This document shows positions 22,347 through 32,414 of a stretch of DNA of 64,000 bases, in pieces. Source of the stretch: Rosa chinensis. Taxonomy: Eukaryota; Streptophyta; Magnoliopsida; Rosales; Rosaceae. The notes below the pieces were generated by a model, which worked only from the letters and a program-made list of their open reading frames with translations, was not told where the DNA came from and made no database searches. The DNA is taken from NCBI RefSeq assembly GCF_002994745.2, contig NC_037094.1, positions 25,583,001 to 25,647,000 of the forward strand. The letters are read 5' to 3'. How positions within the stretch are numbered: the first letter of the stretch is position 1; every line of letters starts with the position of its first letter. The position numbers were made by a program, and so were the translations under genes.

Positions 22347-23459
22347 CTAATCAAAATCTGCAGCATCCGTGTGCAATTCTTTGTCAGATTTGAAGTCCGC
22401 TATGGTGAGATTGACGTTGACATCATCACCATCTTCTTCTATATTTTCGGCAAAGTTGGCTTCATGCTCTCTGAAGTCTCTAAATGCCTTGTAATGCGCA
22501 GCCAATTGTTTGCTTGCGTTGCATTGTTTGAACCAGTGCTCACTAGATCCACATCGATGACACATGTCATTGTGATTTCCTCCCTTTAATTGAGGTGCAT
22601 TGTTTGCACTTGGGTGGCGTCCCCCATAGGAGTTGGCGCCATTCCCACGGCCCTGGGTGGTTCCTCCATGTCCTGGAGCCCCACGGCCTCCTCTCCCACG
22701 TTGCCATGTATTGCCACGTGATCGTCCTTCATTCTGACGAGTACCTTCCTTTGTAGGGCGGTTATATGGACCAGAACGTCCGTTGTGTCCCTTATTCTTA
22801 GGGTTCCGCTCCTTGCGCCCTCCTTTGGGTGCATTATTATAATTCGCCTCTTGAACGCTCTTAGTTCCGATAGGCCTTGAATTATAATTCTTCACGAGGA
22901 TATTATCATGCTTTTCAGCTACAGACATAATAGTAATGAGCTGATGAAATCTCGTGATCCGTCTAGTATCGAACTCCGTTCGATATTGCTTTGAGAGCAA
23001 AATTGCTGAGACGGGGAAGGTGGAGAGAGTTTTCTCAATTAGTTCTTGCTCTGTGACGGGTTGTCCACAGAACCCCAACATGGTTTTGAGGCGTAGAACT
23101 TCTGAATTGTATTCAGCTACAGACTTGAAGTCGGCGAATCGTAGATTGCCCCATTGAACTTTCAAGTCAGGGAGGAGGGTATCCTTGATATTACCAAATC
23201 GCTCTTCTAGCGCGACCCATAATTCTCTAGCATCCTTGATTGCCATGTACTCCAGTCGGAGTGATTTATCCATGTGGCGCCTCATCAAGATGAGGGCGGT
23301 GGCATTGTTCGTAGCCGTACGCTCAAATATGAGAGTAGGATTAGGAGCTTGAATTAAGGGTAGGATCCCTTTTGAAGTGAGATGGTGCTCAACATCCGTG
23401 GCCCAACTATGATATTCCGAGCCAGTTGAGGTAAGTGCAGGAAAGTCAAGTTTCGACAT
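22347..23459 (-). CDS. gag: Copia C gag polyprotein, intact
   Basis: Gag forms the cytoplasmic virus-like particle and packages element RNA. The 370-codon frame starts MSKLDFPALTSTGSEYHSWA, contains the capsid block (LWVALEERFGNIKDTLLPDL, EKTLSTFPVSAILLSKQY), a Gly/Arg/Asn-rich basic stretch (residues about 210-285) for RNA binding, the zinc knuckle CHRCGSSEHWFKQC and an acidic tail ending AADFD. The ATG at 23459 lies one base after a TTCTTATTTCAG acceptor, so it is probably read from a spliced leader. It is complete, with no lesion. A stop separates it from pol, so there is no fused Gag-Pol as in most copia elements. Confidence 0.9.
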   Translation of the reverse strand: MSKLDFPALTSTGSEYHSWATDVEHHLTSKGILPLIQAPNPTLIFERTATNNATALILMRRHMDKSLRLEYMAIKDARELWVALEERFGNIKDTLLPDLKVQWGNLRFADFKSVAEYNSEVLRLKTMLGFCGQPVTEQELIEKTLSTFPVSAILLSKQYRTEFDTRRITRFHQLITIMSVAEKHDNILVKNYNSRPIGTKSVQEANYNNAPKGGRKERNPKNKGHNGRSGPYNRPTKEGTRQNEGRSRGNTWQRGRGGRGAPGHGGTTQGRGNGANSYGGRHPSANNAPQLKGGNHNDMCHRCGSSEHWFKQCNASKQLAAHYKAFRDFREHEANFAENIEEDGDDVNVNLTIADFKSDKELHTDAADFD

Positions 23460-23460
23460 C

Positions 23461-23792
23461 CTGAAATAAGAAGAAGAAATATATTAGTTTCGGAGTTTAA
23501 AACTTCCACGACAACTAAATATTAAGATTTCCGAGCTATGCTACCAAGAAATCGATTTCCAAGAAAATTGGATTAGACCGAAACAATGATGTTTATAAGG
23601 TCATAAATCGATGCTTGCGGACGCTCTTAGTCCGAAGTCTTACGAACGCTCTTAGTTCGTTAATTGCGTGAATCCCCACGATTCCGCATTGAATCGAACC
23701 CACGTTCTATGAAAGGTGGGATGAAGAAGAAGGGAGGTTTTGAAGTCCCCGAGAAAAAGAAAGAATTTCAAATCAGGAACTTTAAAGCTTAC
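23461..23792 (-). other. Putative leader intron of copia C
   Basis: On the minus strand the donor AAAGA/GTAAGC (23792) and the acceptor TTATTTCAG (23461) bound 332 bases upstream of gag. Copia B has a matching intron with GTAAAC and TTTTTCAG. The pol acceptor at 21969 could be an alternative partner for the same donor. Confidence 0.55.
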
Positions 23793-24235
23793 TCTTTGGA
23801 TACTTACTTGTTGGTTTTGGATCACGCGCGTGTCGATGCAGGCGTGATGGAGCGAAGTAATCTAAGTAGAGGCGTGCAGCTGATGCGGGGCAGCAGGGGC
23901 TGCGGAGGTAGTAGTGGTGCAGGAGTAGCGGAGGCAAACTGCAGGGGCAGCAGCAGTGGTGCAGGGCTGCAGGTGCACGGGTGCGTAGGCGGGGCAGCAG
24001 CGTGCGCAGGTGTGCGCGGGGCAGCAGGGACGCTGCAGGGGCAGCGTGGGGTGGACGCACGGGCGCGGGGCTGCAAGGCAGCGAACTGAGCGCGGGGGCG
24101 CGCTGGCAGGTAGGCAGGCCGAGAGGGCTGCAGTAGTAGGCGGGCTAGCAAGGGACTAGGTGCTGCAGGGGCTTGCGGCAGATTTCGGTGGGAAGAACTT
24201 TTCAGGGTTTTTGGTTTTCTGTTTTTGTGGCTAGA

Positions 24236-24250
24236 GTCGTGCTGATAACG
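24236..24250 (-). other. Copia C primer-binding site
   Basis: On the minus strand CGTTATCAGCACGAC directly follows the 5' LTR, matching the site of copia B in 14 of 15 bases. Confidence 0.65.
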
Positions 24251-24458
24251 TGTTTAAGTATATTGGTATTTGAGAGAGATTGATGAGAGAAGTGTATTTC
24301 ATTATAGAGAATAGGAGCCCTATATATAGGGATTACAAAGTGCATAATCTAATGTTACAAGGAATACCAATCCGTGTAGGATTGGGAAATCTAGAACCTT
24401 CTCTCCTATTCCTATTCCTAGTTTGATAAGGCACACTAAACTTGATTTTCCTTCAACA
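24251..24458 (-). repeat. 5' LTR of copia C
   Basis: 208 bp, apparently identical to 17637-17844; carries the U3 promoter for gag and pol on the minus strand, with a TATA core inside CCCTATATATAGGG. Confidence 0.9.
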
Positions 24459-24838
24459 CTACCTTAATTGCTATCTATTATCCGTAACTTATATTAATAA
24501 AATCTCATTTGCTGAAGTCACAGATTTCATTACTTGGTTGCTCAACCCTTATGTAGTAGAGGTTATTACCATAGAACAAGATGACACATTAGATCAAAGA
24601 TCATTTTTTTTGCATTCTTTCAACAAAAATATCTCCTAGATATGCACGAGTGTGCGCACAACCTTTTTGAAGATTTTGATTCCTTGATTTCTGAGTTCTA
24701 AGTTGCAATTTTGTTGAAATGTTATTCTTTAGGAGCAACAACTGTGTATAGAATATTTGTAGTACGTATCAATTCAATTTGATCTTCTAATTGGATGATG
24801 AGTCTAATTCTGCTGTGCTGACCTATTGTTATTGCCAG

Positions 24839-25942
24839 GCATGAAGCGAACTTTATACGGATGATTATTCAGGAGATCTCTAAATTTCTTAATAATACAG
24901 ACTTAAAGGTAGCGGAAAATGAAACTGGAATAGACTCTCGTATGCAAGATATTATTCCTCTTTTAGGTGTTGGAACAGCACATGATGTTCGCATTGTTGG
25001 AATTTGCGGTATGGGGGGGATCGGAAAAACAACAGTTGCAAAGGCTCTTTACAACAAATTTCGTCAAAGCTTTGAAGCTTCAAGTTTCCTTCCTGATGTC
25101 AGGGAAACGATGCACAACAACGGCATGGTTAGTTTGCAAGAAAGCCTTCTTTCCGATATCTCTAAAACAAGCATGACCGAGGTACGTCATGTTGACAGAG
25201 GGATCAATGTGATAAAAAATAGACTCGGATGCAGAAGGGTATTTGTCGTAATTGATGATGTCGACCAAGTGGAGCAATTGAATGCATTAGCAATAGACCG
25301 TGACTCATTTTGTCTGGGAAGCAGAGTGCTTATAACGACAAGAGACGAACATTTGCTAAAGCAACTTGGAGTGGATTTTATATATCAAGCTCGAGTGATG
25401 GACAGAGAAGAAGCTCTCAAACTCTTTAGTTTGCATGCCTTTAAAACTCATTGTCCCCTAATGAAGAATATCTTAAACTCTCAAGAAGGGTTGTTGATTG
25501 CTGTGGAGGTTTGCCACTAGCTCTTAAAGTTCTAGGTTCTTTTCTAGTTCAAAGAAGCACAAAATTTTGGGAAAGTGAAATCAAGAAATTGCAAACAGTT
25601 CCTCCACTCGAAGTTCAAGAAAAACTCAAAATAAGTTTTGATGGGCTAAATGATGATACAGAGAGGGACATATTCCTTGATTTATCATGTTTCCATATTG
25701 GGAAGAAGATGGACTGGGTCAAACAAATATTGGATAGTTGTGACCTTTTTCCAGATTCAGGAATTGAGGTCCTCATTCAACGTTGCCTTGTAACTGTTAG
25801 TAAGGAAAACAAGCTGATGATGCATGATTTGCTTCGCGACATGGGTAGAGCAATTGTCCGTGAAAAATGCCGTGACAACCCTGGAAAATGGAGTAGAGTG
25901 TGGCGCCGGGAAGATGCAATAGAGGTATTGAGTGACGAATCT
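24839..25942 (+). CDS. TNL1 exon 2: NB-ARC domain, one frameshift
   Basis: The exon follows a TTGCCAG acceptor and encodes the nucleotide-binding switch: P-loop GMGGIGKTT, kinase-2 RVFVVIDDVDQ, RNBS-B GSRVLITTRDEHLL, GGLPLALKVLGSF, RNBS-D FLDLSCFHIG and MHDLLRDMG. Between SLHAFKTH and NEEYLKLSRRVVDCC one base is missing: a C run of four (25455-25458) where TNL2 has five. As written the frame stops at 25520, giving about 411 residues (TIR plus partial NB-ARC without MHD or LRR). Summed exon lengths give 3,515 bases; one more base makes a clean 1,172 codons with every junction in phase, so this is the only break. It ends at GTGAGT (25943). Confidence 0.85.
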
Positions 25943-26507
25943 GTGAGTACCTTCGTCTACCAAACTTCATGTTCAGTAATTGAATATACTACAAGAGTAG
26001 CATATGCATCCGTCATCAAATTAGTATGCCCCATATGTGTTTGAACTCATAAATAAAAAATAAAATAAAAATTCATAAGTAATTCATCAACTCTGATAGT
26101 CTGATTCACTGATTGTATGATTCAATACTTTCGAATGCAAAATGTATTTTGAGTAAGTTTTTCTTTTACTACAGGCATGCAAAACAGTTTCATGTTGTAA
26201 ACAAGATCATGTGCATTAAGAACTTACAGTTCTGGTAATACCATGTAATGCAGTTAGTTTCTTTTTCCACATCACCTTGGTATTGTGCTGTGCATTTAAT
26301 AAGGTTTAAGGCTCCAATGACACAGAATCAATAAATACTCGCTGCTTGGCACAGTAAGTAAGTAATCCGTAACTCGATAGTGTAAGTCGATCATGTATCT
26401 CTCTTGTAGTTTAGGCCTGCCTGCATTCATGAATCCACTTATGCGTAGGAAGTTAGAAATTCTTTTCATGACATGCAGATAACCCTCTCGATGTCTTTTG
26501 TTCACAG

Positions 26508-26792
26508 GGATCTGATGAAATTCAAGGACTCACTCTAGACATGGGGAGCATAAAATCAGAGAAAAGGCCTGAATTAAGGACAGAAGCATTTGCAAAAATG
26601 AAGAGACTGAGATTTCTCGAACTCAGTTGTGTTGAGCTCACTGGAGGCTGCAAATATCTCCCCAACAAGTTAAGATGGCTCCACTGGTCTGAATTCCCTC
26701 TAGAGTTCATACCAAAAGACTTTAGTCTAGGAGAAGTAGTTGCTATCTACCTGCCATATAACAAACTCAGATACGTTTGGGAAGATTCTTGG
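26508..26792 (+). CDS. TNL1 exon 3: linker and first LRRs
   Basis: After a TTCACAG acceptor the exon reads GSDEIQGLTLDMGSIKSE and TEAFAKMKRLRFLELSCVEL, then YLPNKLRWLHWSEFPLEFIP. That is the NB-ARC to LRR transition of TNL proteins (EAFxxMxxLRxLxL...LRWLxWxxxPLxxxP). It is 285 bases, in phase at both ends, and stops at a GTATAT donor. No lesion is seen. Confidence 0.85.
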
Positions 26793-26915
26793 GTATATTA
26801 CTACTCTAACCAATTTATTACTTCTTTCCTTGGTTTTGTTCACAATATCACACTCTCTTTATTTCTTTTCTTTTGGGATTTTGATCTTTGTTTTTGTTTT
26901 AACTTTGTCTAACAG

Positions 26916-27925
26916 GTCCTTGCGAAATTGAAGATTCTTGATCTCAGTCATTCCAGGTTCTTAAAACGATCACCTGACTTTTCAACTATCCCAAATCTCG
27001 AGAAATTATTCCTAACAGATTGTGGGAAATTGGCAACGGTTCACCAGTCCATTGGAGGACTTAAAAGGCTTTCTTTGGTTAATCTTGAGGGCTGCAAAAT
27101 TCTTGAGGAGCTTCCAAGGAGTTTCTATAAGTTACAATCTATAGTAACTCTTGTTCTTGATGGCTGTGAAAGCTTTGAGAAATTGGATGAGGAAATAGGG
27201 GACATGACATCGTTGTCTACTTTGAGTGCAAATGGCACAGCCATAACAGAACTGCCGTCTTCCATTGTGAGATTAACGAACCTGAGATATTTATCTCTAC
27301 TATATTGGGAGCCCATTACACGTAATTTCCGTAATCTCATATTGCCTCCTTCCGTTCAAGGCTTAAGCTCTTTAGTTGATCTATATATCAATTGCTGCTA
27401 TATAACTAATGTTCCCAAGGATCTTGGAACTCTATCTTCCTTGGAAAGATTATCTATAACTAATGTTCCAACTAATTTGCAAAGCCTGCCAAGCCTCAGT
27501 GGCCTCTCCCAGCTTGTATGCCTACGCTTGCTTGATTGCAATCTTACCGATGAATCGATAAAGGTTATGGATCTTGGGAGTCTTTCCTCTTTGAAATCGT
27601 TACATCTAGATGATAACAGTTTCAGTAGCCTTCCAAGCCTCCGCAGCCTTTCTAAGCTTGTCAATATAGATTTGAGAAGTTGTACAAACCTTGTTGCAAT
27701 CCCAGATTTACCAACAAGTCTGACGAAGCTCTGCGCCTCCGACTGCACTGCATTGGAAATAATGCCGGACTTTTCAGATATGTCCAATCTGAGACAGATG
27801 TTTCTAGACGGATGTGCCAAACTCGTTGAGGTTCCAGGCTTGGATGAATCTTTGAAAAGCTCCATGAGGCTGCTTGTAATGGAAGGGTGCATCAATATCA
27901 CTGCTACCTTCAAGGAGAAAATTCT

Positions 27926-27929
<4 letters not shown>
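26916..27929 (+). CDS. TNL1 exon 4: leucine-rich repeats
   Basis: The exon begins VLAKLKILDLSHSRFLKRSP and runs through repeats with LxxLxxLxLxxC spacing (for example GGLKRLSLVNLEGCKILEEL, MTSLSTLSANGTAITELPSS, LSSLVDLYINCCYITNVP, LSSLKSLHLDDNSFSSLP). The LRR region usually determines recognition. It ends ITATFKEKILQ at a GT donor followed at once by a (TC)n run. The 1,014 bases are free of stops. Confidence 0.85.

Positions 27930-27930
<1 letters not shown>

Positions 27931-27966
<36 letters not shown>
27931..27966 (+). repeat. (TC)n microsatellite in TNL1 intron 4
   Basis: About 18 TC units start right after the GT donor and make up most of the 66-base intron, so they serve as its pyrimidine tract. 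In TNL2 the same intron is 663 bases with a shorter run (54751-54766). Confidence 0.9.
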
Positions 27967-27969
<3 letters not shown>

Positions 27970-27995
27970 CTCATCTTGCTTCTTGTATGGTATAG

Positions 27996-28553
27996 GGATG
28001 GAATTTCATTGGTCCGAGTGACGTCATGGTTCTGGGACCTGATCCTAGTGACATCATCGGTCTGGGACCTGGTGGCATATTTCTCCCTCCGACTGACATT
28101 CCTGAGTGGTTCCCGTGGGTCAATGATGGTGGCAGAATAAATTTTCAAGTGCCTGAAGTTAGGGGGAGTAATGTAATAGCCATCACTCTCTGCTTCACTT
28201 GTTTAAAAAATGATATTCTTGACACAGAATTTCCAAGTAGTGGCGTTTGGGTTACAAACCATACCAAGCTCACTACATTTTACATTGCGCCAGTGCAATC
28301 AAGCCTTGGAGACTGTCTCCATTTCGAGTGTCTTTGGCTGGGACATTTACCCAGCTATAAGTTCAATTTGGAAGGAGGCGACTTTGTTGAAATTTTGATA
28401 ACAACCGCACTTCCATTTCTCGGAGTAGTGAAAAAATCAGGGGTCAGTCTAGTATGCGACACCAAACAGCCAGAGTTCAGGGTTGATACTGACTGGGTAG
28501 ATAAGATGTGTTTTTCTCGTCCATATACTGGAGGCAATAATAATATGGAATAG
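27996..28553 (+). CDS. TNL1 exon 5: C-JID (post-LRR) domain
   Basis: After a short 66-base intron made mostly of (TC)n, the exon reads GWNFIGPSDVMVLGPDPSD, a Gly/Pro-rich stretch absent from TNL2, then GGIFLPPTDIPEWFPWVND, matching the P-x-x-IPEWF entry motif of the C-terminal jelly-roll/Ig-like domain of TNLs. The domain continues with RINFQVPEVRGSNVIAITLC, GVWVTNHTKL and VKKSGVSLVCDTKQ and stops at 28551-28553. In known TNLs this domain contacts the pathogen effector together with the LRR. Confidence 0.85.
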   Translation, partial: GWNFIGPSDVMVLGPDPSDIIGLGPGGIFLPPTDIPEWFPWVNDGGRINFQVPEVRGSNVIAITLCFTCLKNDILDTEFPSSGVWVTNHTKLTTFYIAPVQSSLGDCLHFECLWLGHLPSYKFNLEGGDFVEILITTALPFLGVVKKSGVSLVCDTKQPEFRVDTDWVDKMCFSRPYTGGNNNME

Positions 28554-29660
28554 ACCCCTTGCTGGTTATGTCGATGATGTAGTCACCTGATGAGGAGTTG
28601 AGGACCAACCTCCGACAAAGATTGAGGCATGAGGAAGCCATTTTGAGGTCTTAGATCATGGTTCTTGAAGGTATTTGGGGAGCAGTTTGGGCAACTATCT
28701 CACCCCATTGACTACGCCATTCATCATGATGTTGGTCATTACTCATTAGTTTCTGTACATGGTAGGCCGTAGGAGTGCAACTGAACATCGTAGGCACACA
28801 TTAATAGATTCTACAGTGTTTACTGATTGATTGGCCCTTATCAATTTGTCTTGGTTATAACTTATAATGCAGGAAGTCATTTCTTTTGATATGTGTCTGT
28901 TCTGCTTCATGCATTAATCTTTCGATCTTCTTTTTGCAAGTAGTAGCATGTTTGAGTAAGGCACAAATCGGCTATATGTTTGGTGGAGTATCCATTTTGC
29001 TGAGTTATGGAAACGATAAATTCCTGCTGTTCTTTATGTATTGATACATTTCCATTCTGCATCAGTTAGTACTACTTTGCAAATGGGAACATAAAAATAT
29101 GCATTACTAGGAGTTCAGAATTTTTGGATATTGTGGGTTCATGTGAAGGATTTATTAAATGTCATAATTAAATTTTAGCATTTCTGAATGTCGTCAATAC
29201 TATCATTAGTTAACATATGTATCGATCAAAGATCAAAGTTAAAAGTTGGAACAGTTTTATGCTTTCGATTGCTAGTTGGTAATGTCCTACAGGACTGTAA
29301 GTATGATTGGTAACTTGGTATTGTTCTCTTATGATGCTATGAAAGAGTCACTAACAGATATAATAGTTTGGAAGGGCCAAACACCCTTCCAATAAAACAA
29401 TCCTCGGAAACAATGTCTATCTATAGCTAATTCTTTCAAGTATTGTTTGACGAATGGAAGATTTTGAGCAGAAAAGTACTAGTTGTAATCATCAAAGGCA
29501 ATCCATTGTACAACCTCTTACTACGTCTATGATGTTTCGTTGAGAGAGAATCCAAACTTGTAATTCATTGCGTTACAATCAGAATTAATCCTCCCTTTAA
29601 GCTGTTATTGCTGATATCTATAATCTTGCTGCCTCAATCAGAGGAATTCCCTTAGAAATA
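28554..29660. other. TNL1 3' flank
   Basis: Starts with a segment resembling the TNL2 3' flank (AGGCATGA...GAAGCCAT). Beyond it I see no supported gene or repeat. Confidence 0.5.
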
Positions 29661-29664
29661 CTGT

Positions 29665-29920
29665 TACTGAGGGCGATTCACTCTACTTTCAAGTGCCTCA
29701 AATTAGTGGCTCTAATGCAATAGGATTGACCGTGCGGTGCTTGTTCTCCAAGTATAGGCAAGTCGAAAGAGATGAACTTGATGTTATTTTAATCTGTAAC
29801 CAAGGCACACTAGTTTTGGCTAGTTTGTATTGTCTACCTTCAGAATAAGTTCCCATATCAACTATCTTTGGCAGCATTTACCAATAACAAGTTCAATCTC
29901 GAAAAATCGCAAACAATTCG
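29665..29920 (+). pseudogene. C-JID domain relic (TNL 3' end), copy 1
   Basis: Reads SLYFQVPQISGSNAIGLTV, then after frame changes ILICNQGTLVLASLYCLP and a degraded YLWxxxLPxNKFNLE block, the middle of the TNL C-JID domain (compare TNL2 VNFQVPQISNCNVIALTVCF). Frame breaks and a missing start make it a remnant of another TNL 3' exon. Copia D inserted shortly after its end. Confidence 0.65.
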
Positions 29921-29950
29921 GCTAGCAAGAATATCTATGCTGAGGAAAAC

Positions 29951-30122
29951 ACTTGAAAATAAGAATTCAATGTGTTTGGAATTCTTCAATTATTTACCCT
30001 CAAAGAATAGGGTTTATAAAGTGATACAAGAGTAATCCTAAAAGGAAACGATCTCCTACAATTATACAGAGAGACGAAATCTATATGTACAAGGAAAGTA
30101 AATATTTACAGAATATTCTACA
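29951..30122 (-). repeat. 3' LTR of copia D
   Basis: 172 bp; preceded in element direction by the polypurine tract TTGAGGGGGAG (30123-30133). No difference seen from the other LTR. Confidence 0.88.
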
Positions 30123-30129
30123 CTCCCCC

Positions 30130-32373
30130 TCAAGTTGGTGCATAGATGTCGATCATGCCCAACTTGCCAATTGAGTTGTCAAACACTTTCCTTGACACTC
30201 CTTTCGTAAGAACATTTGCTAGTTGATCTTCTGTATACACAAAAGGAAAACGAATAATCTTTCTGTCCAGATTTTCCTTAATGAAATGTCGATCTACTTC
30301 CACATGCTTAGTCCGATCATGCTGAACCGGGTTGTGAGCAATCTCAATAGCAAACGTATTATCACAATGCAGGTCCATAGGTTTCTTGAGTTTAAAACCC
30401 AAATCTTTCAGCACATTACGAACCCACAACATCTCACAAACACCACGTGCCATACCTCGAAACTCAGCTTCAGCACTTGACCTAGCAACAACCTTTTGTT
30501 TCTTGCTACGCCAAGTCACCAAGTTTCCTCCAACAAACGTAAAATATCCAGATGTGGACCGTCTGTCTGTCTTATCACCAGCCCAGTCTGCATCCGTGTA
30601 CCCTACAACATCCAACTCACCCTTTTTTTCAAACAACAAACCTCTTCCAGGTGCCATCTTAAGGTATCTCAAAATACGATATACTGCATCCATATGCTCT
30701 TCACTAGGACAATGCATAAACTGACTAACCACACTCACATCATAAGCAATATCAGGCCTAGTATGAGAAAGATAAATAAGTCTCCCTACTAGACGTTGGT
30801 ACCTCCCTTTATCAGTTGGAACTTGATCCGGAAAGATAGCAAGGTTGTGATTCATCTCGATCGGTGTCTCAATAGGATTACAATCAAGCATCCTGGTTTC
30901 AGCTAACAAGTCAAGCACATACTTACATTGGGACAATGAAATCCCTTTCTTAGACCTTGCAACCTCGATTCCAAGAAAATACTTTAATTGCCCAAGATCC
31001 TTCATCTCGAACTCCTTAGAAAGATACTTTTGTAGAGCCTCCATCTCTTTGAAGTCGTCCCCTGTGACAATCATATCATCAACATATACAATCAGAGCGG
31101 TAATCTTACCCTGACGACGTTTGATGAACAAAGTGTGACCCGAGTTGCTTTGTTTATATCCAAACGTCCTCATAGATTTGGAGAATTTTCCAAACCAAGC
31201 TCTCGGAGACTGCTTCAAACCATAAAGAGACTTTTTCAACTTACAAACCTTGCCAGTACCATAAGGCAAATTTTTAACTCCTGGCGGCATGTCCATATAC
31301 ACTTCTTCCTCCAAGTTACCATTGAGGAATGCATTCTTCACTTCAAACTGATGTAGAGGCCAATCTTTAGTTGCTGCAAGTGAAATCAAGATTCGAACAG
31401 TATTGATCTTTGCTACAGGGGCAAATGTCTCCTCATAATCAATTCCATAGCGCTGAGTGTAACCTATGGCGACTAATCTGGCCTTGTACCTGTCAATACT
31501 CCCATCAGCTTTGAGTTTTACTGTAAACACCCATCGGCTTCCAACAGTCTTCTTTCCAGCAGGCATCGTCACAATATCCCAAGTCAAGTTTTTCTGCAAA
31601 GCCTCTAGTTCTTCATTCATCGCTTGAATCCACTTAGGATCTGCCAAAGCATCCTGTACACTACTAGGAATAGATACAGTGGATAATTGATCAACAATAA
31701 GTGCATGTGACCCAGACAACCTATGGTTAGACATATAATTAGCTATAGGATACTTAGCTTTGGTTTTGATGTCTGGTTCATATTGTTTCTTAGGAATACC
31801 CTTAGTAGCCCTCTGTGATCTCCTAGACTCAATATTACCTATCCCAGATGATTTGTTTGAAATTAAAGGTACCTGAGAAGGAACACTTGCAGCGGATTCT
31901 TTAGTTGACGATGTAGAGAGGGGGAAGAATTCTGGTAAACGAGGGTTCTGAATATTCTGTTCAGAATGCATTAATGCATTATTGTTACCCTCAAATTGTG
32001 TGTCAATCTCCTGGCGCATAGCTTCTCTGTTTGACAAATCAAGACCACTTTGGAGCTGTATAGTGACATGTTGCCGTGTTGCATCTGACAAATCATGAAG
32101 TTGACTTGGAGCATCAGCATTAATTAGCTTGTCACGTGGTTGGCTGAATCCAACTGACCGGCTGGAGCCAAGCCGTCGGCTTGGAGAGCTTGGAGAGCCA
32201 AAAAGCTGCCCATCCGAGGGCCCCACTGGTCCACCGACTTTTCTACCTTCCATCAGACCACCTTCTTTACTTGATGACTCCGCAGTCAAGCCACCATCTC
32301 CATCGGAGGGTCCCACGCCTATGGGTCCAGCGCCCAATTCTCCAATTTCTTCTTCGTTTCCTGCCTCTCCCAA
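30130..32373 (-). CDS. Copia D reverse transcriptase / RNase H frame
   Basis: An open frame of 747 codons covers the acidic integrase-RT linker (first ~200 residues), RT (YKARLVAIGYTQRYGIDYEE, IVYVDDMIVTGDD with the YVDD catalytic pair, SLYGLKQSPRAW) and RNase H (GYTDADWAGDKTDRRSTSGY, ARSSAEAEFRGMARGVCEML, ending at KLGMIDIYAPT). The listed ATG is internal: pol would have entered from the integrase frame, broken near 32449-32451. The enzyme domains are intact; expression as a polyprotein is not possible as written. Confidence 0.85.
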   Translation of the reverse strand: MGEAGNEEEIGELGAGPIGVGPSDGDGGLTAESSSKEGGLMEGRKVGGPVGPSDGQLFGSPSSPSRRLGSSRSVGFSQPRDKLINADAPSQLHDLSDATRQHVTIQLQSGLDLSNREAMRQEIDTQFEGNNNALMHSEQNIQNPRLPEFFPLSTSSTKESAASVPSQVPLISNKSSGIGNIESRRSQRATKGIPKKQYEPDIKTKAKYPIANYMSNHRLSGSHALIVDQLSTVSIPSSVQDALADPKWIQAMNEELEALQKNLTWDIVTMPAGKKTVGSRWVFTVKLKADGSIDRYKARLVAIGYTQRYGIDYEETFAPVAKINTVRILISLAATKDWPLHQFEVKNAFLNGNLEEEVYMDMPPGVKNLPYGTGKVCKLKKSLYGLKQSPRAWFGKFSKSMRTFGYKQSNSGHTLFIKRRQGKITALIVYVDDMIVTGDDFKEMEALQKYLSKEFEMKDLGQLKYFLGIEVARSKKGISLSQCKYVLDLLAETRMLDCNPIETPIEMNHNLAIFPDQVPTDKGRYQRLVGRLIYLSHTRPDIAYDVSVVSQFMHCPSEEHMDAVYRILRYLKMAPGRGLLFEKKGELDVVGYTDADWAGDKTDRRSTSGYFTFVGGNLVTWRSKKQKVVARSSAEAEFRGMARGVCEMLWVRNVLKDLGFKLKKPMDLHCDNTFAIEIAHNPVQHDRTKHVEVDRHFIKENLDRKIIRFPFVYTEDQLANVLTKGVSRKVFDNSIGKLGMIDIYAPT

Positions 32374-32414
32374 TTCTTTTTCGTTTCCTGCCTCAACATC
32401 AATTGCGTTTTCAA

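Larger units (their letters stand above)
17637..24458 (-). mobile_element. Copia element C, antisense in TNL1 intron 1
   Basis: The 6,822-bp element is flanked by a perfect 5-bp target duplication CTACC (17632-17636 and 24459-24463). TNL2 has the empty site (GATCTACCTTAATTGC near 51320). Both 208-bp LTRs appear identical, so insertion is very recent. In element order: LTR, primer-binding site, leader with intron, gag (370 codons), a 379-base spacer, pol (protease, integrase, RT, RNase H), polypurine tract, LTR. Only two one-base losses interrupt pol. It is transcribed against TNL1. Confidence 0.92.

Noticed and set aside
23664..24151. GC-rich open frames on both strands
   Set aside because: They lie in the untranslated leader of copia C, are low-complexity, and have no family resemblance.
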